Position numbers and translations under genes: made by a program. Positions 6,069 to 12,585 of a DNA stretch of 12,585 nucleotides are shown piece after piece. Source of the stretch: an uncultured Alistipes sp. (GTDB lineage Bacteria; Bacteroidota; Bacteroidia; Bacteroidales; Rikenellaceae); NCBI GenBank assembly GCA_900769745.1, contig CAAGHX010000230.1, forward strand, positions 1 through 12,585, given 5' to 3'. A model generated the notes under the pieces. It searched no databases and had not been told where the DNA came from. It saw only the letters and a program-made list of their open reading frames with translations. Numbering within the stretch: position 1 is the stretch's first letter; every line of letters begins with the position of its first letter.

Positions 6069-6076
6069 TAACTTTG
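6069..6076 (+). promoter_or_regulatory. -7 element of the steroid/bile-acid operon
   Basis: TAACTTTG matches TAnnTTTG fully and is preceded by AAATTCG, as at the other operon promoter (AATTCG then TATATTTG at 2680-2693). No good -33 element lies 19-21 bases upstream, so activation may be needed. The start is predicted near 6080-6084, leaving a 15-20 base leader before the ATG at 6099. Confidence 0.6.
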
Positions 6077-6098
6077 CGCAGTTTACAAACAGACTATA

Positions 6099-6869
6099 AT
6101 GGAAATTTTATTATCGACATACAATACCTTCCTGGTGGTTATGGCCATCATTGCACTCTTTGTGTTTGTGGCTTTGTACTTTTTTGAGGCGGGCTACGGT
6201 TATCTTTTTGACCGCCGATATGGCCCTCCAGTACCCAACAAGGTGGGCTGGGTGCTGATGGAGTCGCCCGTATTTGTCATGATGTTCGTCCTGTGGGCCT
6301 TTTCCGACAGACAGTGGGAGGTTGTGCCATTGACTCTATTTGCAATGTTTCAGTTCCACTACTTCCAGCGCTCGTTTATATTCCCTATGCTTATGCGTGG
6401 TAATTCGAAGATGCCGCTAGGAATTGTGCTGTTGGGTATGATTTTCAACACACTCAATGCTTGTATGCAGGGTGGTTGGATATTCTATTTTGCACCTCAG
6501 GACTACTATGCTAATTGGTTCGACAAACCATTTATCTACATCGGATTTGCAGTGTTTGCTATTGGTATGTTTATCAATTGGCAGGCCGACTACATAATTC
6601 GTCACCTGCGTAAGGAGGGCGACACTCGCCACTATATCCCCAAGGGTGGTATGTTTCGCTACGTATCATCGGCCAACTATTTTGGCGAGATTGTAGAGTG
6701 GACCGGATTCGCAATTGCCTCATGGTCGTGGGCAGGCGTAGTGTTCGTATGGTGGACATTCGCCAACCTTGCTCCTCGCTCAGCTTCGCTTTACAAGCGA
6801 TATGAGAGAGAGTTTGGTGAGGAGTTTACCTCACTGGGTCGCAAGCGCATAATTCCGTTTATTTATTAA
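6099..6869 (+). CDS. 3-oxo-5-alpha-steroid 4-dehydrogenase (steroid 5-alpha-reductase, 5AR)
   Basis: This polytopic membrane protein (256 residues, several hydrophobic helices from residue 10 on) is a full-length member of the SRD5A family, which reduces the delta-4 double bond of 3-oxo steroids to the 5-alpha form with NADPH. It tracks the human enzymes closely: E55 in LMESP (compare ELPS), FHYFQRSFIFPMLMRG (86-101, compare LHYFHRTFVYSLLNRG), YIPKGGMFRYVSSANYFGEI (179-198, with N193 and E197), E200-W201 and the C-terminal RKRIIPFIY (compare RKALIPFIF). Human H231 appears to be Leu here. It is the first gene of a three-gene operon, 31 bases before an OYE-family gene and upstream of an SDR gene, matching the known 5AR/5BR/3-beta-HSDH set of gut Bacteroidales. 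The likely substrate is a 3-oxo-delta-4 bile acid or steroid hormone. Family call strong; substrate inferred from context. Confidence 0.9.
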   Translation: MEILLSTYNTFLVVMAIIALFVFVALYFFEAGYGYLFDRRYGPPVPNKVGWVLMESPVFVMMFVLWAFSDRQWEVVPLTLFAMFQFHYFQRSFIFPMLMRGNSKMPLGIVLLGMIFNTLNACMQGGWIFYFAPQDYYANWFDKPFIYIGFAVFAIGMFINWQADYIIRHLRKEGDTRHYIPKGGMFRYVSSANYFGEIVEWTGFAIASWSWAGVVFVWWTFANLAPRSASLYKRYEREFGEEFTSLGRKRIIPFIY

Positions 6870-6900
6870 TTAGACTAAACCCAGCACAAAAAATCAATAT

Positions 6901-8136
6901 ATGGAGAAAGATCTCAAAGATTCAATCCTGTTTACCCCCTATAAGTTAGGTCCTGTCACACTTCGCAACCGCACGATTCGTTCGGCTGCTTTTGAGTCGA
7001 TGGGTAAGGATTTCGGGCCAACTCAGGCCTTGAAAGATTACCACGTCAGCGTTGCTCGCGGAGGTGTTGGTATGACTACATTGGCTTATGCCTCAGTAAA
7101 CCGTAGCGGAGTATCGTTCAACTCTCAGCTGTGGCTCCGTGATGAGATTGTCCCCGCATTGCGCGACATCACCGATGCCATTCATAATGAGGGTGCTGCC
7201 GTAGGTGTGCAGATTGGTCACTGCGGCAATATGACACACTGGTCAACGGCTGGATGTTTCCCTGTAGGAGCATCTAACGGATTTAACCTCTATTCACCTA
7301 CATTCCACCGCCGCCTTCGTCGTTCGGAGCTCCCGCTTATGGCAAAGGATTTCGGCAAGGCTGTAGTTACGGCTCACGAGGCCGGCTTCGATAGTGTAGA
7401 GGTGCACGCAGGCCACGGATACCTCATTTCGCAGTTCCTCTCGCCTTGGACCAACCATCGTCGTGATGAGTTTGGCGGCTCGCTGGAGAATCGTATGCGA
7501 TTTATGAATATGTGCCTTGAGGAGGTGATGGAGCAGGCTGCAAAGCACAAGATGGCCGTGCTGGTTAAGCACAATATGGAGGATGGTTTCCGCAGCGGAA
7601 TCCAGGTTCCTGAGTCTATCGAGATTGCCAAGCAGATTGAGACATTTGGCGTGGATGGCATAGTTCTCTCTTCGGGATTTGTGTCGAGAGCGCCGATGGC
7701 CGTAATGCGTGGTCGTATCCCAACAAAGACCATGGGTTATTATATGCCTTGGAGCCAGTGGCCTCAGAAGATTGTGGTGTCGTTGTTTGGTCAGTGGATG
7801 ATTAAGCAGTACGACTTCGAGGAGTGCTTCTTCTTGGAGAATGCCAAGAAGTTTAGAGCGGCATTGAAGGGTCCGTTGGTGTATGTAGGAGGAATTGTAT
7901 CTCGTAAGGGCATTGAGCGTGTGCTCGATGAGGGCTTCGAGATGGTACAGATTGCTCGTGCGCTTGTGAACGACCCAGCGTTTGTAAATAAGATGCGCGA
8001 GGGAGATATCGACACTCGCTCAGGCTGCGATAATAAGGACTATTGTATTGCCCGAATGTATTCGGTGGATATGAGGTGTTGCCACAACTGCGGAAATCTC
8101 CCAAATGTTGTCCGCAAGGAGCTTAATTTGAAGTAG
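6901..8136 (+). CDS. OYE-family NADH:flavin oxidoreductase, probable 5-beta-reductase (5BR)
   Basis: This 411-residue protein is an Old Yellow Enzyme-type FMN barrel: FTPYKLGPVTLRNR (11-24), GVQIGHCG (102-109), the signature VEVHAGHGYLISQFLSP (166-182) with candidate proton donors H169, H172 and Y174, RRDEFGGSLENR (187-198), and phosphate-binding VGG (329-331) and ARAL (352-355). It lacks the C-terminal FAD/NAD domain of BaiCD/dienoyl-CoA-reductase enzymes (about 640 residues). Its cysteine tail, C376, C382, C393, C394 and C397, does not follow the usual C-x2-C-x3-C-x11-C iron-sulfur spacing, though a cluster remains possible. An unusual hydrophobic stretch (282-305) sits before the last strands. 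Between a 5-alpha-reductase and an SDR, it is best read as the enzyme acting at C4-C5 of 5-beta/delta-4 3-oxo bile acids. The SDR start is one base after its stop, implying translational coupling. Confidence 0.88.
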   Translation: MEKDLKDSILFTPYKLGPVTLRNRTIRSAAFESMGKDFGPTQALKDYHVSVARGGVGMTTLAYASVNRSGVSFNSQLWLRDEIVPALRDITDAIHNEGAAVGVQIGHCGNMTHWSTAGCFPVGASNGFNLYSPTFHRRLRRSELPLMAKDFGKAVVTAHEAGFDSVEVHAGHGYLISQFLSPWTNHRRDEFGGSLENRMRFMNMCLEEVMEQAAKHKMAVLVKHNMEDGFRSGIQVPESIEIAKQIETFGVDGIVLSSGFVSRAPMAVMRGRIPTKTMGYYMPWSQWPQKIVVSLFGQWMIKQYDFEECFFLENAKKFRAALKGPLVYVGGIVSRKGIERVLDEGFEMVQIARALVNDPAFVNKMREGDIDTRSGCDNKDYCIARMYSVDMRCCHNCGNLPNVVRKELNLK

Positions 8137-8137
8137 G

Positions 8138-8947
8138 ATGAAGCGAGGAGAGGTTGTTGCAGGAACAAAAACAGCACTCGTAACAGGTGCTTCGAAGGGT
8201 ATCGGCAGATGCTATGCCTTGCAGTTGGCCGAATTGGGATACAATGTGGTGATGGTATCGCTCACCGAGGCAAATCTAAAGAAGACTGCCGAGGAGGTAG
8301 CCGAAGTAAACAGCAAGGTATGGGTACGCTACTATGCCAAGGATATGGCGACAATGAACGCTGCCGAAGAGTTGTTTGCGTGGACCGAGCAGGAGGGTAT
8401 TAAGGTAGATGTGTTGATTAACAATGCCGGAATGTTCTCGTTCTGCGATATTCTAAACACACCCACTGAGCGCATTGAACGCACAATTCTGCTGCACGAT
8501 ATGACCACAACAAAGATGTGTCGCATCTTCGCCGACGATATGGCTAAGCGTGGCGGTGGATACATCCTTAATATGTCGTCGTATTCAATCTGGATGCCTT
8601 ATCCAGGTCTGTCGCTATATAGCGCAAGCAAGGCATATTTGAAGAGTTTCTCGGTAGCATTCTCTAAGGAGGTGCGCGAGAAGGGTGTGTATGTGACAGC
8701 TATCTGCCCCGCAGGTATTGCAACAGATTTATATGGTCTGTCGAAGGATTTGCAGAAATTCGGCATCAAGACTGGCATTCTAATGACTCCAAAGAGTTGT
8801 GTGCGTCGCTCGCTGAAGGCTTTGTGGCGTGGTCGTCGTTGCAAGGTGCCCGATTGGTGGTTTAAGCTGTTTATTCCTATTTGTCAGCCATTGGGTGGTG
8901 CTCCAATGCGTTGGCTGAGGAATTTCACTATGCAGTTTCAGAAATAA
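8138..8947 (+). CDS. Short-chain dehydrogenase, probable 3-beta-hydroxysteroid dehydrogenase
   Basis: This 269-residue classical SDR has the nucleotide-binding TGASKGIG (16-23), NNAG (95-98), a catalytic Ser at 147/148 (NMSSYS), YSASK (Y161, K165) and PAG (191-193), a complete active site. SDRs of this kind use NAD(P)H to interconvert ketones and alcohols. In a 5AR/5BR operon the likely reaction is 3-oxo to 3-beta-hydroxy bile acid, giving iso-allo products; stereochemistry cannot be read from sequence. The pattern resembles the 17-beta-HSD/ketoacyl-reductase-like branch. A basic, tryptophan-rich C-terminal tail (about 227-262: WRGRR, DWWFK, RWLRN) may touch the membrane, as in 17-beta-HSD12-type enzymes. 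It begins one base after the OYE stop and ends five bases before a strong terminator. Confidence 0.88.
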   Translation: MKRGEVVAGTKTALVTGASKGIGRCYALQLAELGYNVVMVSLTEANLKKTAEEVAEVNSKVWVRYYAKDMATMNAAEELFAWTEQEGIKVDVLINNAGMFSFCDILNTPTERIERTILLHDMTTTKMCRIFADDMAKRGGGYILNMSSYSIWMPYPGLSLYSASKAYLKSFSVAFSKEVREKGVYVTAICPAGIATDLYGLSKDLQKFGIKTGILMTPKSCVRRSLKALWRGRRCKVPDWWFKLFIPICQPLGGAPMRWLRNFTMQFQK

Positions 8948-8952
8948 TATGG

Positions 8953-8982
8953 TCGAGGTGGTTGTCCACCTCGATTTTTTTT
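8953..8982 (+). terminator. Intrinsic terminator of the steroid/bile-acid operon
   Basis: A perfect 9-base-pair stem tcgaggtgg (8953-8961)/ccacctcga (8966-8974) with the loop TTGT is followed by eight T (8975-8982). It begins five bases after the SDR stop codon. Confidence 0.93.
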
Positions 8983-8991
8983 CTATCTTTG
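8962..8991 (+). promoter_or_regulatory. Promoter of the glycosyltransferase gene, overlapping the terminator
   Basis: TATCTTTG (8984-8991) is a perfect -7 element. The TTG at 8962-8964, the loop of the upstream terminator, lies 19 bases before it and fits the -33 element. The start is predicted near 8995-8999, leaving a leader of about 17-20 bases. A small inverted repeat CTATC (8983-8987)/GATAG (8996-9000) surrounds the -7 site. Confidence 0.65.
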
Positions 8992-9014
8992 TATAGATAG
9001 ATTATTTTAGGAGT

Positions 9015-10139
9015 ATGAAAATTACTATTCTTGGACCTGCATATCCCTATCGTGGAGGATTGGCTTCTATTATGCAGACTATGGCTCGCGAGTATCAGAG
9101 TCGTGGCCACGAGGTGCGCATCTATACATTTACCGTTCAATATCCATCTCTGTTGTTCCCAGGCAAGACACAATATGTCGATACGCCTGCGCCCGAAGAT
9201 TTACACATAGAGCGTGTGATGAATACTGTCAATCCATTCAATTGGGTGTCGCTTGGTCTTAGGCTCAAACGCGAGGCTCCCGATATTATCCTGATGAAGT
9301 ATTGGACACCGTTTATGGCACCTTGTTTCGGCACTGTGGCCCGCATAGCTCGCCTGAACGGAAAGACAAAGGTGCTTTGCCAGATTGACAATGTTGAGCC
9401 TCACGAACACCATATAATCGACCGTCCTTGCAACAAATACTATCTCGGAGGTGTAGATGGTTTTGTATATATGTCCGAGCAGGTGCATAGCGAGCTAAAG
9501 GCCTACACATCGGCACCAGCATTATTCTCGCCACACCCAATGTTCGAGAATTTCGGTAAGCGAGCAAAGCGCAACGAGGCTTGCCAGAAGATTGGCATCA
9601 ATCCAGCAGAGCAATACTCTCTCTTCTTCGGTCTTATTCGCGATTACAAAGGATTGGATATGTTGCTTGAGGCGTGGAAGAGGTGGAATCCAGAGAATAG
9701 AAAACTGCTTATTGCGGGCGAATTCTACACATCACGCGAGAAATACATCTCGCTCATCGAACAGCTCGGCCTAAAGGATAGGGTGGTGCTGCACGACAGA
9801 TTTATTGCCGATGAGGATGTGCGTTACTACTTCTCGGCTGCCGATACGCTTATTCTACCATATCGCACAGCCACACAGAGCGGCGTGACGCAGATTGCCT
9901 ATAACTTCTGCGTGCCAATGCTTGTGACCAATGTTGGTGGCTTGCCAGAGATTGTCCCCGACGGAAGCGTGGGATTGGTTTGCGAGCCTAATATTGAGGC
10001 TATTGCACAGGCCCTGCCACAGCTCCACACCGAGGAGATGCTCGCAAAACTCTTGGCTAACTTCGAGCAGGAGCGCAAGCGATTCTCGTGGAGTGCAATG
10101 TGTGACAAACTCCTGGAAGTTTACGAAATGACGAAGTAA
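9015..10139 (+). CDS. GT4-type (GT-B fold) glycosyltransferase
   Basis: This 374-residue cytosolic or peripheral enzyme has the two-domain layout of family 4 retaining glycosyltransferases. The N-terminal acceptor domain starts KITILGPAYPYRGGLA. The C-terminal donor domain begins near FFGLIRDYKGLDML (about 204-217), followed by a GEFY strand, YRTATQSGVTQIA (about 283-295) and VTNVGGLPEIV, which carries the usual donor-binding glycines and Glu. Such enzymes transfer a sugar from a nucleotide-sugar to a lipid, glycan or small-molecule acceptor; the acceptor is not predictable here. It has its own promoter overlapping the steroid-operon terminator, and it ends at a shared convergent terminator. 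No capsule or LPS cluster surrounds it. It is not of the GT1 type used for sterol or bile-acid glycosylation, so a link to the upstream operon is unlikely. Confidence 0.88.
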   Translation: MKITILGPAYPYRGGLASIMQTMAREYQSRGHEVRIYTFTVQYPSLLFPGKTQYVDTPAPEDLHIERVMNTVNPFNWVSLGLRLKREAPDIILMKYWTPFMAPCFGTVARIARLNGKTKVLCQIDNVEPHEHHIIDRPCNKYYLGGVDGFVYMSEQVHSELKAYTSAPALFSPHPMFENFGKRAKRNEACQKIGINPAEQYSLFFGLIRDYKGLDMLLEAWKRWNPENRKLLIAGEFYTSREKYISLIEQLGLKDRVVLHDRFIADEDVRYYFSAADTLILPYRTATQSGVTQIAYNFCVPMLVTNVGGLPEIVPDGSVGLVCEPNIEAIAQALPQLHTEEMLAKLLANFEQERKRFSWSAMCDKLLEVYEMTK

Positions 10140-10156
10140 TACTATCCCATATAACA

Positions 10157-10192
10157 AAAGAGGTTGCATCCCGTTTGGTTTGCAACCTCTTT
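10157..10192. terminator. Bidirectional terminator between convergent genes
   Basis: A perfect 12-base-pair stem joins 10157-10168 (aaagaggttgca) to 10181-10192 across a 12-base loop. T-rich tracts follow on both strands (acgttttg on plus, tttgttat on minus). It lies between the convergent glycosyltransferase and hydrolase genes. Confidence 0.85.
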
Positions 10193-10214
10193 ACGTTTTG
10201 TAGTTATTAAGTCC

Positions 10215-11174
10215 TTATTGGCGTTTCAGTACGATTTTCTCGCCCCAAACAGGCAGATATACACCTTTGCGATTTAGCTTTTCACATTCGTTAAGGCCAT
10301 ACTGATATGACCATCGCCACTGGGTTATAGAGTGACCTAACTCCAAAATATGAGACATCAATACCTCTGACGGATTAATCTTCTCAATAGCTTTTGGCAT
10401 ATTTAATCCAACGGCCAAATGTGGCACAAATAAATCTATCTTACCCGATGGATTGAGCTGCTCATAATTATATGCATCGCCCGAGAAGAGAATCACATAA
10501 TCCTCGCCATCGCCTACAGAACAATTAACCTCGTATGCGTTTACAAAATTTCTTAGCCTAGCATTGTGGTCCACAGTTGTAACCTTCACGCTGATATTAC
10601 CAACAGTGAAGTTATCGCCTGTCGTAACCTTATAGCCATTGTCAAGGAAGTTTGAATAGACAGCCTTGCCCTGGCTCTCAAGCAAATCAACCAAGCTCTT
10701 ATAGTAGTGGTCGCCATGCTTGTGGGTAATAAGCAAAAAGTCAATCATCGGAGCGAGCTTCTCAACATGCTTGTGATATAGGTCAATACCGAAACACTGA
10801 TTCTCGGTCTTTACCACATAGCCCATATTATAGAGCTGCCACATTACCACCTGACCCTTCTCGACCTTGGTTGCGGGAATCTCAGCAAGCAGCTTTTCGA
10901 GTGCCAGATTGTAGAAACGCATCAATCCCCAACCTTCTAAAGCCTTCTCCTTCTCGGTGCCAGGGGTGGTTCCGAGATACTCATTGAAGAGTGTGTGAGT
11001 GAAAGAGTCGGCATACTTCTGCATCTCGGCCATTGCGGCACGACGCTCGGGTGTTACCTCTTTATACGAAGTCTTATACCACATAATATTAGCCAACTCA
11101 TCGACACTCTGCGCCCAGCCACTTGATGGAACAAGCAGCAAAATAGCACAAGCTAACAGCAACACTCTTTTCAT
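10215..11174 (-). CDS. Exported metallo-beta-lactamase-fold hydrolase
   Basis: This 319-residue protein has a type I signal peptide (MKRVLLLACAILLLVPSSGWAQ, cleavage near residues 21-22) and an alpha-helical N-terminal part (about 25-100) before an MBL-fold domain. The zinc-binding motif is intact: H151-K-H153-G-D155-H156, then H203 in VDHN, D233 in FSGDAYN and a late histidine, probably H275 or H281. It resembles UlaG-like/metal-dependent hydrolases rather than true beta-lactamases, and should act in the periplasm on an ester, amide or phosphodiester substrate that cannot be named. It begins 20 bases after the stop of an MFS transporter gene on the same strand, so the two are probably co-transcribed and may handle the same compound. 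It ends at the convergent terminator. The fold is confident, the substrate unknown. Confidence 0.87.
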   Translation of the reverse strand: MKRVLLLACAILLLVPSSGWAQSVDELANIMWYKTSYKEVTPERRAAMAEMQKYADSFTHTLFNEYLGTTPGTEKEKALEGWGLMRFYNLALEKLLAEIPATKVEKGQVVMWQLYNMGYVVKTENQCFGIDLYHKHVEKLAPMIDFLLITHKHGDHYYKSLVDLLESQGKAVYSNFLDNGYKVTTGDNFTVGNISVKVTTVDHNARLRNFVNAYEVNCSVGDGEDYVILFSGDAYNYEQLNPSGKIDLFVPHLAVGLNMPKAIEKINPSEVLMSHILELGHSITQWRWSYQYGLNECEKLNRKGVYLPVWGEKIVLKRQ

Positions 11175-11194
11175 AATACCAATTTTAGGAATAA

Positions 11195-12553
11195 CTATTT
11201 CTGGATATTAGGCTGCTCCAAGCCGTAACCGTTGGTTTTGTCGATACGCTTCAAAAGAAGTGCTACACCAACTGCCACAACACCAAACGCAGCGAAGATA
11301 GCCATTGGGATAGTGTAGTCGTATGATACACCCTCTGCAGTCTCAACGATTGCATATTTCTGGATAACCGAACCGATAAGCACTGGCACCATTGAAAGGC
11401 CAATATTCTGGATATAGAAGATAATCGCATAAGCAGAGCCGAGCTGCTTCATAGGGATAATCTTTGGCACTGCTGGCCACATAGCCGATGGCACGAGCGA
11501 GAACGCTACACCCAAGATAATCATAACAACGATAGCAAACCACCATACGTTAAGGATTGGCAACGCAAAGAGAACGTGCACCAAAGTGAGCATAAACGAG
11601 CCGATAATCATAAGTGTTGCGCCCTTACCCAAACGGTCATACATCGAACCGAATACAGGAGTAAGAAGGATAGTACCGAATGGCAACATAGCAGGGATAA
11701 GACCAGCCAACTCGGGGTCAACATTATACTTGTAGATCATCAACTTTGTGGCGAACTTCAAGAATGGGAACACGCCTGAGTAGAACAACACGCAGAGGAT
11801 TGCGATAAGCCAGAAACCCTTGTTTGTAAAGATAAGCTTCAAATCGCCAAAGCTGAAGCCCTCCTCCGATGCGCTCTCGTCGGTAGCAGATGCGTCGAAC
11901 TTGCGGTCCATAACGCAATATACCAAGAACGATACAACACCCACACAGAGCAATGCAGCACCCAACAATACTGGAGCCGACACATTACCCATAGCATTAG
12001 CAAATGGCAAGCTGCAAGCCAATGCTGCGGCTGTACCGATACGAGCCATAGCCACCTGCAAACCCATAGCCAAAGCCAACTCGTGACCTGTGAACCACTT
12101 AGCAATAACCTTTGTCACTGTGATACCTGTAATCTCGGCACCCATACCGAAGATGGCAAATCCCAAAGCGGCCAAAGCCACCTGCATAGGGTAACCGAAG
12201 ATCTGAGCTGAGCCGAAATCGTTATCCAGAGCATACCACTTGAGCAGAGTACCTGCAAACATCAGGGCTGAGCTCATCACTCCAGTAAAGCGCACACCGC
12301 ACTTATCCAAGATGATACCTCCGAAGAAGAGCATCAATAGGAATACGTTGATGTATCCATATGCGCCTGAGAAGAATCCGTACTCATCGCTTGTCCATCC
12401 AAGTCCGCCTTCGGCGGGAGTCTTGGTCAAAAGATCCTCCAGCGGAGCCATCACATCGGTGATGAAGTAACCGCACATCATCGTAAATGATACGATCACC
12501 AGAGCAGTCCAACGTGCTACCGCTGAGTCATTGAGTCTAAGTAATTTTGTCAT
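11195..12553 (-). CDS. MFS transporter
   Basis: This 452-residue polytopic inner-membrane protein of the major facilitator superfamily has about twelve hydrophobic helices in two halves. The halves are split by a hydrophilic loop at about residues 217-240 (DRKFDASATDESASEEGFSF). MFS loop motifs are visible as DKCGVRF (about 83-89) after helix 2 and DRLGKGATL in the second half. An acidic/glycine segment (TPAEGGLGWTSDEYGFF) sits between helices 1 and 2. Such carriers move small solutes by uniport, symport or antiport; the substrate cannot be assigned. The gene is followed after 20 bases by the exported MBL-fold hydrolase, which suggests uptake or export of something that hydrolase acts on. The ATG (12553-12551) follows an A/T-rich leader; only 32 bases upstream are visible and no promoter element is seen in them. 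Confidence 0.9.
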   Translation of the reverse strand: MTKLLRLNDSAVARWTALVIVSFTMMCGYFITDVMAPLEDLLTKTPAEGGLGWTSDEYGFFSGAYGYINVFLLMLFFGGIILDKCGVRFTGVMSSALMFAGTLLKWYALDNDFGSAQIFGYPMQVALAALGFAIFGMGAEITGITVTKVIAKWFTGHELALAMGLQVAMARIGTAAALACSLPFANAMGNVSAPVLLGAALLCVGVVSFLVYCVMDRKFDASATDESASEEGFSFGDLKLIFTNKGFWLIAILCVLFYSGVFPFLKFATKLMIYKYNVDPELAGLIPAMLPFGTILLTPVFGSMYDRLGKGATLMIIGSFMLTLVHVLFALPILNVWWFAIVVMIILGVAFSLVPSAMWPAVPKIIPMKQLGSAYAIIFYIQNIGLSMVPVLIGSVIQKYAIVETAEGVSYDYTIPMAIFAAFGVVAVGVALLLKRIDKTNGYGLEQPNIQK

Positions 12554-12585
12554 AATTTTATTTTAGTTTGTGTTAGTCTTTGTCG

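Noticed and set aside
9009..9014. AGGAGT as a Shine-Dalgarno site of the glycosyltransferase
   Set aside because: It abuts the ATG directly, too close to act as a normal ribosome-binding site, and Bacteroidetes rarely rely on such sites.
9015..10139. Glycosyltransferase as a bile-acid or steroid glycosylating member of the upstream operon
   Set aside because: A strong terminator and a separate promoter divide them, and the protein is of the GT4 type, not the GT1 type usual for sterol glycosylation.
10215..11174. MBL-fold gene as an antibiotic-resistance beta-lactamase
   Set aside because: The HxHxDH fold is shared by many hydrolases; the long N-terminal region and overall pattern point to the general metal-dependent hydrolase group, with no resistance context.

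Overview
The window looks like chromosomal DNA of a gut-type Bacteroidales. The basis is: several promoters with the Bacteroidetes -7 element TAnnTTTG, A-rich leaders without usable Shine-Dalgarno sites, a PPi-type phosphofructokinase, a YtxH/holin-like small-protein pair, and a steroid/bile-acid gene trio known from gut Bacteroidales. No rRNA, tRNA, CRISPR array, insertion sequence or phage integrase is visible, and no stretch of more than about 300 bases lacks a gene.

Layout. (1) 1-617: a terminator hairpin, then two small membrane-associated genes on the minus strand, a holin-like two-helix protein (108-425) and a 57-residue YtxH-type protein (444-617). (2) 686-1180: a SLOG/YpsA-like (DUF1273) nucleotide-binding protein on the plus strand, possibly from a leaderless mRNA. 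(3) 1253-2485: a diphosphate-type phosphofructokinase on the minus strand, with its own promoter and terminator. (4) 2740-5920: a plus-strand operon of a membrane-anchored six-hairpin glycosidase-like protein and two tandem paralogous xylose-isomerase-like TIM-barrel proteins, one a lipoprotein and one a soluble exported protein. (5) 6099-8947: a compact plus-strand operon of a steroid 5-alpha-reductase, an Old Yellow Enzyme-family flavin oxidoreductase and a short-chain dehydrogenase. (6) 9015-10139: a GT4-type glycosyltransferase whose promoter overlaps the preceding terminator. (7) 10215-12553: a minus-strand pair, an MFS transporter followed by an exported metallo-beta-lactamase-fold hydrolase, convergent with the glycosyltransferase.

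The most notable system is region 5. From memory, published work on gut Bacteroidales describes a 5AR / 5BR / 3-beta-HSDH gene set that converts 3-oxo bile acids through a delta-4 intermediate into iso-allo (5-alpha, 3-beta-hydroxy) bile acids such as isoallolithocholic acid. The three genes here match those families one for one, lie within 31 and 1 bases of each other, and are bounded by one promoter region with nested inverted repeats and one strong intrinsic terminator. In the likely scheme the OYE enzyme oxidises or reduces the C4-C5 bond on the 5-beta side, the membrane 5-alpha-reductase reduces the delta-4 double bond to the 5-alpha form, and the SDR interconverts the 3-oxo and 3-hydroxy groups.

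Region 4 suggests extracytoplasmic processing of an unidentified glycoside or sugar. Regions 1, 2, 3, 6 and 7 are separate transcription units with no visible link to the steroid operon.
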